In this document: positions 24,259 through 32,926 of the stretch, piece by piece
How positions within the stretch are numbered: position 1 is the stretch's first letter
Layout: each line of letters begins with the position of its first letter
Assembly (NCBI GenBank): GCA_022791455.1
Contig: JAAVZC010000014.1
Span: 1 to 64,000 of the forward strand
Reading direction: 5' to 3'
Length of the DNA stretch: 64,000 nt
DNA from: Eggerthellaceae bacterium
GTDB lineage: Bacteria; Actinomycetota; Coriobacteriia; Coriobacteriales; Eggerthellaceae
Made by a program: the position numbers and the translations under genes
Notes under the pieces: model-generated
Seen by the model: the letters and a program-made list of their open reading frames with translations, nothing else
What the model was told of the DNA's origin: nothing
The model's database searches: none

Positions 24259-25818
24259 TCAGTTGGCCGATGTGCCGAAGCTGCGAATGTAGTCTTGCAG
24301 CTCGTCTTTGCTGTGGATGCCGCACTTGGTGTAGATGTGCTGGATGTGGTTTCGCGTGGTGTTGTAGGAGATGCACAAGCTGTCGGAAATGGCCCGCGCC
24401 GAAAGACCGCGCACCAATCCGTCGAACACTTCCACCTCTCGCAACGACAGCTGGGCGTTCTGCGCCGCTAGCGCGCACAAACGGCGCCACGCCGCGTACT
24501 CCTGAGCTTCGTTGCTCTGCAGCTGAGGCATGCCCGGACACGATGCGCACGAGGCCACCAGATCTGACGCCGAGCCACCCGCCATAGAACAGGAGGCGCA
24601 GTCGAAGCCCATCGGCGCGCTCTCGCGATCTTGCTCCGACTCCTGAACCGGGCGCATCATCTCCACGATGTCCTTCTTGCGGAACAGGAACAGGGCCACC
24701 AGCAGCATGGCAACAGCAGAGGCCACCATGATAGCCAGCACGCCCTCAAGTGTCAGGCCCAAGCCGTCCACCGCAATGGCCACGCCCCAGCCCAGCGTGC
24801 CCCCGATGGTGTAGGAGGCGTAACCGAAACCGAACACGCGCACCACCGATGTGCCGGACATGAAGCCGATGCGGGCGATCAGCACCCATACGCACAGGCT
24901 CACGAGCGCGTTCACGCCCCCGCTCACCGCCATCACCAGTCCACTTTGAGGGCCGACCAGGGAAAGGGCCACGTACACGAAGGAAATGCCCAGAATGATG
25001 CCGTATACCAGCACACCGAACTTCGCGTTTTTCGGCAGCCGCAGCGCCAAGATGGCCATAGCCGCCATGAACACGATGATAAGGAAGCCCGAGATGCGGC
25101 GGTAATCCACCAGCAGACTGGCGTTCTCGGAAAACAGCGGGAAGCATGCGCGGCAGATACTGACGGGAATGGCGAATACCAGCACGCCCAGCACGATGCG
25201 CCACAGCCATGAGGGCGGCTGCCAGCTGTCTTCCGGCATCTCCACCCGCTCTTCCGCCGGCTCGATGAGCAAGGTTGCCGCCGCGAAGGCGGGCATCAGG
25301 AAAAAGAGCCACGGTTGCACCATCCAGGAAACCGAAAGAACCGTGTAGTCCAGCGCCATGCCGCAAATCTGCACCAAGGCCGCCATGAAAATGAGCTCCC
25401 GCGGCCCCAGCTCGGCAAACTGCATCATGGACTTCGCCGCCACGAACGCCGTGCCCACGCCAATCAGAGCCGCGCCGCCTAAAAACCAAGGGCCGCCCGC
25501 CAGTTGCAGGACGAACAGAAGCACCGTACCCACCGTGGCCAGAAGGCCCATACCGAACACGAACCAATTGTTTTGGAGCAGTTGATGCACTTTGCGATGC
25601 ATTGCACCGGCCACCACCAGCGTAATGGCGAAGAGCGCGTTGCTCACCACGTACACCGCCGAGACCTCGCCGGAATCAAGCTCAATGCCGAAAAAGCTGA
25701 CTTCGCAGCCATAGAGCACTAATAAGTATCCCACCCAAAACGCGGCGCCCATGAACTTGGCATTGGGCACCATCTTGTTGAGCGTTGCGAACATCTCGCT
25801 GCGAGAAGACCACTGCAC
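24259..25818 (-). CDS. LuxR-family membrane regulator with a double CxxC linker (beside module 4)
   Basis: This is 519 residues, reading from the GTG at 25818 (GAGGGGG eight bases upstream). About 12 membrane helices fill residues 10-385. The linker (about 405-428) contains CASC and a second CASC separated by 13 residues, a pattern absent from the two other LuxR-type regulators here and suited to binding zinc or an iron-sulphur cluster or to thiol sensing. The C-terminal helix-turn-helix reads LSLREVEVFDGLVRGLSARAISDSL...TTRNHIQHIYTKCGIHSKDEL (about 455-510). The gene lies downstream of module 4 on the same strand, behind a terminator, and upstream of napGH copy 2. Its likely targets are both of these. 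Confidence 0.88.
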   Translation of the reverse strand: MQWSSRSEMFATLNKMVPNAKFMGAAFWVGYLLVLYGCEVSFFGIELDSGEVSAVYVVSNALFAITLVVAGAMHRKVHQLLQNNWFVFGMGLLATVGTVLLFVLQLAGGPWFLGGAALIGVGTAFVAAKSMMQFAELGPRELIFMAALVQICGMALDYTVLSVSWMVQPWLFFLMPAFAAATLLIEPAEERVEMPEDSWQPPSWLWRIVLGVLVFAIPVSICRACFPLFSENASLLVDYRRISGFLIIVFMAAMAILALRLPKNAKFGVLVYGIILGISFVYVALSLVGPQSGLVMAVSGGVNALVSLCVWVLIARIGFMSGTSVVRVFGFGYASYTIGGTLGWGVAIAVDGLGLTLEGVLAIMVASAVAMLLVALFLFRKKDIVEMMRPVQESEQDRESAPMGFDCASCSMAGGSASDLVASCASCPGMPQLQSNEAQEYAAWRRLCALAAQNAQLSLREVEVFDGLVRGLSARAISDSLCISYNTTRNHIQHIYTKCGIHSKDELQDYIRSFGTSAN

Positions 25819-25880
25819 CGCGCAAACCCCCTCTTGACCGGCCCGCGCCCCTCTCTCCAAGGCAACGGACGGGAAGAACA

Positions 25881-25927
25881 GAAAAGCCGATGCCGTCAGG
25901 CGAACGCATCACCCTCTCGGCATCGGC
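25881..25927 (-). terminator. Terminator of module 4
   Basis: A perfect 10-bp stem (25886-25895 with 25918-25927) is followed on the minus strand by TTTTCTGTTCTT, 24 bp past the chaperone stop. It separates module 4 from the regulator gene. Confidence 0.82.
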
Positions 25928-25950
25928 CCTATTGTAAGGGAAGTTGTTAC

Positions 25951-26616
25951 TTACTGCGCCAAGGATTCTTCCAACCAGGCCTCATCATTCTCGATAAAGC
26001 CCAGCGCGTAGTCCATGAACGCGGGATAGAACGCCTCCTTAGCGTAGTTGTCCACCCGCTCCGCCAGCTGCGGCACCCAGTTCAGCAAGTGATTCTGGGC
26101 GAAATCCCGCTGCAATTCCAGAAGGCGCGCGGCTTCTGCGTCGTTGCCCTCTTGCAGCGCCGAGGCAATGCGATCGCACAAGATGGCCATGAACTCCAGC
26201 TCGAAAGAGATGTGATCCTCCGGCGTGTTCAAGTCCGCCTGCACGGTGACATCCTCGTTGCGGTAAATTGCCAGCACCTCGTCGCGAGCGTCGTCCATGA
26301 GGATGCCCTCTTCGCCGGTGAACACCGACTCGAACGGCACCGCCGTGTCGCCCTCGTAGATGCCGGCCGCCAAGAAGATGCGGGCGTAATCTACGCGCAG
26401 GCGCGTCAGGGTGTCGGGAGGAGCCATGCGGAAGGCACGGTACACAGCATCGGCGCCGTCCTTCATCCGGCCTTCTTCGGGCGCCGCCAGCGGCTGCGCC
26501 TTCAGCGTGGCAATCTGCGTCTCGTCCAGTTCGCGGTAGAACACCGAAGCCAACAGGCGGTACATTTCAGCACGAGCCAGGTTCTCTGCAATCTGCTCTT
26601 CAATCTGGTCGGTCAT
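25951..26616 (-). CDS. TorD/DmsD-type molybdoenzyme chaperone, module 4
   Basis: This 221-residue helical protein has MYRLLASVFYRELDETQIA (about 20), AVPFESVFTGEEGILMDDARDEVLAIY (about 88-115) and PEDHISFELEFMAIL (about 128), the family core. It should protect and load the module 4 catalytic subunit. The ATG at 26616 has GAGGAG eight bases upstream. Unlike in modules 2 and 3, no terminator lies between the anchor gene and this one (34-bp gap), and the operon terminator follows instead, so chaperone and enzyme should be made in closer ratio. Confidence 0.9.
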   Translation of the reverse strand: MTDQIEEQIAENLARAEMYRLLASVFYRELDETQIATLKAQPLAAPEEGRMKDGADAVYRAFRMAPPDTLTRLRVDYARIFLAAGIYEGDTAVPFESVFTGEEGILMDDARDEVLAIYRNEDVTVQADLNTPEDHISFELEFMAILCDRIASALQEGNDAEAARLLELQRDFAQNHLLNWVPQLAERVDNYAKEAFYPAFMDYALGFIENDEAWLEESLAQ

Positions 26617-26650
26617 GGCTACTCTCCTCAATTCTTCCCCGTTTTGGTTC

Positions 26651-27457
26651 TTACATCACGATGCCGAAGAAGTTCTCCAGCGGCACGTAGGCCATCCACA
26701 TGGCACAGCGCAAGCATACCGCACCAACGAGCGCACCCACCGTGGCAATTGCGGCCAGCAGCGTGGCGGAGTTGGTGGCCTTCAGGCCGGCCACGCCACA
26801 TGCCAGCGGCACCACGCCGCCCACGGCCACAGCGCCCACGGCAACCAGCATCAGGTCGGCAGCGTCCATGACGCCCATCAGATACAGCAGCGAAGTCAAC
26901 GCCGCCGCAATGCCGCCCACGGTGAGCAGGATGAAGGCAATCTTCAGATCGGCCTCGGTGGTCTGGCCGTGACGGATGCCGGCAATGAGCGCATACACGC
27001 CAAAGCCACTCGCCGCCGCCGTGCCCAGGTAGGCCAGGGGCAGCAGCATAGTGTTCCAGTTGGACACCGCGTCCATCAGATAGGAGTGGCCGGCCATGAA
27101 GGACAGGGCCACGCCCACCACAGCGCCCGCCACCGCGCAGATGCGGCGCAAGGTGGCGCTACGGCCATAGGCAATCAGGTACACGATGATGAACGCCGAG
27201 GCGATGCCCACCAGCACGGCTTCCACGAAGATGCCCGAGGTGGGGTGGTTCAGGGCCGCCAGCATGTTCTCGGGATGCGCCAGGTGGGTGACCGAGCACA
27301 GGCCGCCCACGATCATAAGCACCAGGGCCACGATGGCGGAAATGAAGTTAGCCTTCGAGGTCTTCTGAGTGAATTCGTCGATGGCAACGCCCACGAACAG
27401 CCAGCCGCCGCAGCCGGTCAGTGCCGTGAAAAGTACAAGGGACCATGCGATTTCCAT
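26651..27457 (-). CDS. DmsC-type membrane anchor subunit, module 4
   Basis: This 268-residue protein has about eight helices and starts MEIAWSLVLFTALTGCGGWLF. The landmark SVTHLAHPENMLAALNHPTSGIFVEAVLVG (about 57-86) and GHSYLMDAVSNWN (about 123) match modules 2 and 3. It is the menaquinol-oxidising anchor of the module 4 complex. It begins 2 bp after the ferredoxin gene, exactly as in module 2. The C-terminus (YVPLENFFGI) ends in the same aromatic manner as the other anchors (MYVFFNAL, MYNFFG). Confidence 0.9.
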   Translation of the reverse strand: MEIAWSLVLFTALTGCGGWLFVGVAIDEFTQKTSKANFISAIVALVLMIVGGLCSVTHLAHPENMLAALNHPTSGIFVEAVLVGIASAFIIVYLIAYGRSATLRRICAVAGAVVGVALSFMAGHSYLMDAVSNWNTMLLPLAYLGTAAASGFGVYALIAGIRHGQTTEADLKIAFILLTVGGIAAALTSLLYLMGVMDAADLMLVAVGAVAVGGVVPLACGVAGLKATNSATLLAAIATVGALVGAVCLRCAMWMAYVPLENFFGIVM

Positions 27458-27459
27458 TG

Positions 27460-28038
27460 TTAGTCTCCGTTTCTCCAGGTGCCGAATCGGCTGGACAGAA
27501 TGTAGGCGGTCGAGGGGTTGTTGCCCACGTTCTTCAGGTAGTGGATGTCTTCCGCAGGCGTCTCGGCCAAGAACTTCGACACGTCGGAGTTCGGGTCGTC
27601 AAGGTCGCCGTAGAAGCGGGCCTCGCCCGGGCAGTTGTGCACGCAGGCAGGCTCTTTGCCCTGGCTGGTGAGGTGCTGGCACAGGGTGCACTTCTCCACA
27701 ACGCGCTGCTCCTCATTCCAGTTGCGCACGCCGTAGGGGCAGGCCATCATGCAGTACTTGCAGCCGATGCACACCGACTTGTCGATGAGCACCACGCCGT
27801 CCTCGTTGCGGTAACTGGCGCCAGTGGGGCACACATGCACGCACGGGGCGTTCTCGCACTGCTGGCACATAGTGGGCAGCCAGTACTGCTCCACATCCGG
27901 GAAGGTGCCGTGGGGCCCTTCGATGATCACCTTGTTCCAGTACTCGCCCAAGGCGACGTTGTTCTCCATCTTGCAAGAAATCTCGCAACCGAAGCATCCG
28001 ATGCAACGGTCGAGATCGACGACGATCGCATTACGCAT
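27460..28038 (-). CDS. DmsB-type four-cluster ferredoxin subunit, module 4
   Basis: This 192-residue subunit has CIGCFGCEISCKMENN (residues 13-28), CQQCENAPCVHVCP (about 60), CIGCKYCMMACP (about 92) and CTLC...CVHNCP (about 117-140). The last group ends in CP, unlike the CC of the other three copies, which may tune one cluster. The ATG at 28038 overlaps the end of the catalytic gene by 8 bp and has GGGGAGG upstream; a longer reading frame would run far into that gene. It carries electrons from anchor to Mo subunit. Confidence 0.93.
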   Translation of the reverse strand: MRNAIVVDLDRCIGCFGCEISCKMENNVALGEYWNKVIIEGPHGTFPDVEQYWLPTMCQQCENAPCVHVCPTGASYRNEDGVVLIDKSVCIGCKYCMMACPYGVRNWNEEQRVVEKCTLCQHLTSQGKEPACVHNCPGEARFYGDLDDPNSDVSKFLAETPAEDIHYLKNVGNNPSTAYILSSRFGTWRNGD

Positions 28039-30787
28039 AGTTGGCCTCCCCTGCGTCGTAAGCTGCATAACCACCGCCGGTGTACTCGGAATATTCCGGC
28101 AACCACGGCGTAAAGTCCTTCGGTTCCGTCCAGACACCCTCGGGCATCTCGGACTTGGTGATCTTCACGGTGAAACCGCGCAGCGTGTAGGAACCATACA
28201 CGTTGTTGTAGGGCGGGTCGTTCTTGGTCAGAACGTTCACGTTCATGGCACGCCATGCCAGGCTGGGGTCCTCGGAGTCCAGCAGTTCCGGATTCCAGAA
28301 GCGCTCCTGGGCCACAACGCCGGGCGCGATGCCCTCGGTAACCAGGACCTTGCCGTGAGTCTCGCCGCGGCGGCTCTCGATCTTCACCCAGTCGCCCTCT
28401 TCCACGCCTACTTCGGCGGCGGTCTGCGGGTTCATCCAGCACTGGGGCACGGGGTAAATCTCGCGCAACCAGGGTACGTTACGCAGGGTGCCATGGTGGA
28501 ACATGGGCACGCGGCCGGAGGTGAGCACATAGGGGTACTCGGTGTCGGTCAGCGGGCTCTCGGCCGGCTCCTCGTAGTGGGGCAACGGCTCGTAATCAAC
28601 GCTGGCAGGAGGCTGCACGTTGCCGTTGTGGTCGGTGCCGAAGCGACCGCCGGTACGGCCCATCACCGTGAAGCCTTCGGCGTAAGGCTCGCACTTCTTC
28701 GAAGAAGTGTTGAAGCCCGCCGGCTTGCCGGTCTCCTCGTTGATGACGGCGAACTGCTCGTAGTTGTTCTGCCACTCGTCCATGGGCATGAACTCGATGG
28801 GCGCCTGCTCGCACAGCTCCTTCCAAGAAAGGCCCTTGTGCAGCACCTTGCGGTCGGCCTGGTCGGCCAGCCACGCCTGGAAGCCGTCGAGGTCCTTCCA
28901 GTAGCCGCCGAAGTTCGGATCCGGGAAGGGATCCTGGAAAGTCAGCTGGCAGTTCTTGTGACCGCGGTCGGCGAGCGCCTTGGCCAGCCAGCCGTAGATC
29001 ATGTGGTTGTCCACCGACTCGAACAGATGGGTGCAAGGCTGGCGCACCACCAGGGTGTTCATGCGGTAGGCGATGTAGGAGTTCTCCAGCCACTCAGAGG
29101 TGGGCAGCAAGATGTCGGCCATTTCCACCGAAGAGGTGGTGGGGTACATGAAGCAGTGCACGGCCAGCTCGATGTTGTCGCGCATGTCCTGGATGAAGCC
29201 GGCGGCGTTGCCCATCATGATGGGCTTGTTGCCGGAGAAGTCCACCCAGATCTTCGGACGGTAGGGCTTGCCGGTGCGCACCGCCTCCAGAATGGTGGGG
29301 ATGTGCGAGGCATGCCAGTGCTCCAGGCCCTTGTGCTCGATGTAGCCCAGCTTGGCCGCTTGCTGCTCGGCGGGCACGCAGAGGGAGGGAACCTTCTCGT
29401 TGAAGCCGTTGTTGTCCCACGGCTGGGCCACGCCGGCCGGGCCGCTCGGGCGCTTCTGCACCCAAGAGCCGGGGCGATTGATGCAGCCCATGAGGATGTC
29501 GATGATGGCGATGGCCATGGGACCGTCGGAGGCGGCCACGTACTGGTCGGTAGGTACGCCCAGGCTGATGCCGGCGGCCGGAGCACCCTCGGCATAGGTA
29601 TTGATGGCCTCTTCAATGCGGTCGGCGTCCAGCCAGCAGATCTCGGCCGCCTTCTCCAGGGTGAATTCCTCGCAGGCCTCCCACAGAGCGCGGTAGGCGG
29701 TACGGCTCTTCTTGCCGTTCACTTCGAACTCGCCGTCCAGCACCGGCTCCAGGTTGTCGTCCCAGGGATACGGCATAGCGGCAGGCGCGTCGGTCTTGGC
29801 ATCCCAGACCACGTAGTCGTCGTGGCTGCCCAAGCCCAGCTCGTCAGCGCGATAGGTGAGCTTGGTCTCCTCGTTGATCAGGTAGGGCAGGTTGGTCCAC
29901 TTCATGACGAACTCTTCGTCGTAGATCTTCTTGTCCATGATGTAGCGGATCCAGGACAGGGCCAACGCCACGTCGGTGCCGGGGCGAACCGGCAGCCACA
30001 CGTCAGCCTTGGCGGCGTCGGGGGTCAGGCGCGGGTCGATGACCACGGTCTTGCAGCCGCTCTTGCGCAGCTGAGTAAGAGCGCGACCGCCGGAGGCCAC
30101 ATTGGACTGCGAAGGGTCGGTGCCCCACAGCACGCAAGATTTCGAGTTGTTGAAGAAGATCTCGAGCACCGCAGCGTCGGCGATGGAGGTGTCGTTCATG
30201 CCGTTGACCACGGGGAAGGCGTTGGCACGGGGCAGGTAGCACTGCGCGCAGCCGGGCTCGAAGAAGTTGCCGCCGCCAAAGGCATTCAGGAAGCGCGGCG
30301 GGCACATGATGCGGGTGGGGTTGCCGCCGCCACCGCAGCTGAGCAGCAGCTGCATGGGGTCGTCCTTCTCGTAGAGCTCCATCATGGCGTCGGCAATCTG
30401 ATCGATGGCCTCTTTCCAGGTGATGCGCTCCCACTGGTTCTGACCGCGCTCGCCCACGCGGCGCATGGGGGACTTCAGGCGGTTGGGGTTGTACAGGGCC
30501 TGGATGCCAGACAGGCCCTTGGCGCACATGCGGCCGTTGTTCATGGGGTCACCGGGGTCGCCCTCGATGCGCACAACGCGGCCGTTGCGAACGGTGACCA
30601 CCGCGCCGCAGTCGATGATGCACGCGCGACAGGAGGTGTGGATGACAATCTCCTCGTCCTGCTCGGCGGCCAGCGCCTTGTCAAATTCGGTAAAGTTTGA
30701 GGCGAACGCTCCGGTAGCGGCAGCCACGACTCCCGTGGCGGCGGCCGTCTTCAGGAACCCTCGACGACTCATAGTTGCTTGGGCCAT
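28031..30787 (-). CDS. DMSO-reductase-family molybdopterin oxidoreductase, catalytic subunit, module 4
   Basis: This 918-residue enzyme is the shortest of the four. It has a Tat signal (SRRGFLKTAAATGVVAAATG), a cluster site CRACIIDC...MCAKG (about 47-85), SCGGGGNP, FEPGCAQCYLPR (about 178), SIAD (about 201), WLPVRPGTD and the C-terminal YPYVLTSGRVPMFHHGTLR. The start at 30787 has AGGAG seven bases upstream; a longer reading would overlap the preceding gene. It heads a tight ABC-torD set and follows an unrecognised gene by 55 bp. Cofactor should be Mo-bisPGD. The substrate is not deducible. The wording of its motifs is intermediate between module 1 and modules 2-3. Confidence 0.93.
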   Translation of the reverse strand: MAQATMSRRGFLKTAAATGVVAAATGAFASNFTEFDKALAAEQDEEIVIHTSCRACIIDCGAVVTVRNGRVVRIEGDPGDPMNNGRMCAKGLSGIQALYNPNRLKSPMRRVGERGQNQWERITWKEAIDQIADAMMELYEKDDPMQLLLSCGGGGNPTRIMCPPRFLNAFGGGNFFEPGCAQCYLPRANAFPVVNGMNDTSIADAAVLEIFFNNSKSCVLWGTDPSQSNVASGGRALTQLRKSGCKTVVIDPRLTPDAAKADVWLPVRPGTDVALALSWIRYIMDKKIYDEEFVMKWTNLPYLINEETKLTYRADELGLGSHDDYVVWDAKTDAPAAMPYPWDDNLEPVLDGEFEVNGKKSRTAYRALWEACEEFTLEKAAEICWLDADRIEEAINTYAEGAPAAGISLGVPTDQYVAASDGPMAIAIIDILMGCINRPGSWVQKRPSGPAGVAQPWDNNGFNEKVPSLCVPAEQQAAKLGYIEHKGLEHWHASHIPTILEAVRTGKPYRPKIWVDFSGNKPIMMGNAAGFIQDMRDNIELAVHCFMYPTTSSVEMADILLPTSEWLENSYIAYRMNTLVVRQPCTHLFESVDNHMIYGWLAKALADRGHKNCQLTFQDPFPDPNFGGYWKDLDGFQAWLADQADRKVLHKGLSWKELCEQAPIEFMPMDEWQNNYEQFAVINEETGKPAGFNTSSKKCEPYAEGFTVMGRTGGRFGTDHNGNVQPPASVDYEPLPHYEEPAESPLTDTEYPYVLTSGRVPMFHHGTLRNVPWLREIYPVPQCWMNPQTAAEVGVEEGDWVKIESRRGETHGKVLVTEGIAPGVVAQERFWNPELLDSEDPSLAWRAMNVNVLTKNDPPYNNVYGSYTLRGFTVKITKSEMPEGVWTEPKDFTPWLPEYSEYTGGGYAAYDAGEANYA

Positions 30788-30842
30788 ACGGCTCTCCTTC
30801 CTTTTCCTTTTCTCTCTCTTCGGTACTCTTCCTTCGTTGGCA

Positions 30843-31526
30843 CTACTGAATTTCGGCCAGAATGCTCCTCCCCTCTTCGGTGGCAAACCAAGCGTTTTTC
30901 CACACCAGCCCCCCGGCTTTCTCCAGGTTGTCGATGTAGTAGGTGGGGAAAATGCTCACGAGCCCGGTACGTGGGTCGTGGGGAATGAGGTCTTCGGCTT
31001 TCAGGGCCGCCTCCAGATCCTGGCGGCTGAGGCCCTCGGCGCCCGCGCACAGCTCCAGCACGCGACGATGAACCGGGGCAGAGGCCGGATCGTTTTCGAA
31101 TACCGCCTTCAGCTGGGCGGCGGGATTGTAGGGGGCCACCGTCTCGCGGCCTAAGTCGGTCGCCGTAACGGTGTAGGTGATTTCCGCTTCCAGCGGAATG
31201 GATTCGTCCTGGATCAGCTCGTCAAAGGTGCCCTCGTAGCGCTCACCGTCCACATAGATGACCATCTCCAGGAAATCGTTGTCTACCATGAGCGAGACGA
31301 AGCCGTCCGGAGCGGCCACGAACGTTTTAGGATAGGTGTTGTCCTTCAGCAGCTGCACCGCATCGTCGAAGAGGCGCTCTTCTTCGCAGAAGGTCACCAC
31401 ATCGTAGGCGGGCGTGGCGTAGGACGGATTCGCCACCAGAATGGGCGACTTCGCCACATTCACTTTGTGCTTGGGCGCGCGCCGCTTCATTTGGTATTCG
31501 GATTCGCGCATAGGAGTTTGCTCCAT
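30843..31526 (-). CDS. Unrecognised soluble protein heading module 4 (winged-helix-like C-terminus)
   Basis: This 227-residue protein is the shortest of the four heads. The N-terminus is basic (KRRAPKHKVNVAKSP), unlike the acidic module 1 protein. Unit one: YDVVTFCEEERLFDDAVQLL with a poorly preserved end. Unit two: VLELCAGAEGLSRQDLEAAL...FPTYYIDNLEKAGGLVWKNAWFATEEGRSIL, the clearest copy of the shared C-terminal pattern. GGGGAGG lies ten bases before the ATG at 31526; an upstream in-frame start is less likely. A two-part control motif lies about 106 bp upstream. Function is unknown; presence at the head of every module points to a role specific to these enzymes. Confidence 0.75.
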   Translation of the reverse strand: MEQTPMRESEYQMKRRAPKHKVNVAKSPILVANPSYATPAYDVVTFCEEERLFDDAVQLLKDNTYPKTFVAAPDGFVSLMVDNDFLEMVIYVDGERYEGTFDELIQDESIPLEAEITYTVTATDLGRETVAPYNPAAQLKAVFENDPASAPVHRRVLELCAGAEGLSRQDLEAALKAEDLIPHDPRTGLVSIFPTYYIDNLEKAGGLVWKNAWFATEEGRSILAEIQ

Positions 31527-31631
31527 GGCAAATGCGCCTCCCCTCTCTTCTCCTTCAGAACCTCTCGGCCGACTCTCCAACGGCCTTGGGATGGTTCACA
31601 TTTTGCGAATCGATAGGGGGTGCTCACAAGT

Positions 31632-31680
31632 TTCAAATCGCATCATTTTGCCCGCAAGCAATCTTGATGCAACTTGCACC
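31632..31680 (-). promoter_or_regulatory. Two-part control motif upstream of module 4
   Basis: TTCAAATCGCATCATTTTG (31632-31650) matches the block before napGH copy 2 at 16 of 19 positions, and GATGCA-ACT-TGCACC (31666-31680) matches its palindrome. The spacing between the two parts differs by one base, and the distance to the start codon is about 106 bp against 113 bp. Confidence 0.55.
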
Positions 31681-31754
31681 ATTCAGGAGTTTCCCCAGGT
31701 GAAACAGGTACTATATTTATTTTTTACCGAGAATAATAGCGAAAAAGAGCGGGA

Positions 31755-31796
31755 GATCCTTCGACTCCGGGCTACGCCCTCCGCTCAGGATGACAA
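31755..31796. repeat. Short interspersed repeat (GATCCTTCGAC...CAGGATGACAA), copy A
   Basis: This 42-bp sequence begins GATCCTTCGACTCCGGGC and ends CGCTCAGGATGACAA, and its middle (GGGCTACGCCC) can form a small hairpin. Near-identical copies lie at 60821-60864 and, shortened, at 60882-60906. It is intergenic in all cases. Confidence 0.7.
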
Positions 31797-31838
31797 TAGG
31801 GGCGAAAAGGACGTCAGGCAGCAACGTCAACTAACCAG

Positions 31839-31946
31839 CGGGGTGGGGAGGCCCTCACCGAGCGAGTTCCGCGTCGTGCGAAAAAGCGCCAGTGGCGCTT
31901 TTTCCAAAGCAGGACTGTTTGAGCGAATGAGGGTCTCCCCACCCCG
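31839..31946. repeat. Large nested palindrome downstream of map, with terminator core
   Basis: Outer arms of 19 bp (31839-31857 with 31928-31946, one mismatch) enclose an inner perfect 11-bp hairpin (31880-31890 with 31894-31904) whose stem ends in CTTTTTC, so it can act as a terminator for map on the minus strand and possibly in both directions. The motif GAGCGAG/GAGCGAA borders the arms inside. A structure of similar size and plan is at 55389-55501. Confidence 0.65.
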
Positions 31947-31972
31947 CCGCCCCGCGAGCAGCCCCAAACCAG

Positions 31973-32860
<888 letters not shown>

Positions 32861-32926
32861 GGCGTCCTCTTTCGCTGTCGATGACTCTGTCGCTTAAGTT
32901 TCCTTCGGAATACTACCGCAAAATTG

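Larger units (their letters stand above)
31527..31972. other. Intergenic region between module 4 and map
   Basis: This 446-bp gap holds no credible gene. In order from low to high coordinate it contains the module 4 promoter region with its two-part motif (31632-31680), an AT-rich run (31710-31745), one copy of a short interspersed repeat (31755-31796) and a large nested palindrome (31839-31946) that probably terminates map. Confidence 0.6.

Noticed and set aside
1..31526. Assigning substrates such as DMSO, TMAO or catechols to the four modules
   Set aside because: The superfamily is known, but active-site residues and context do not fix a substrate. Any name would be a guess.
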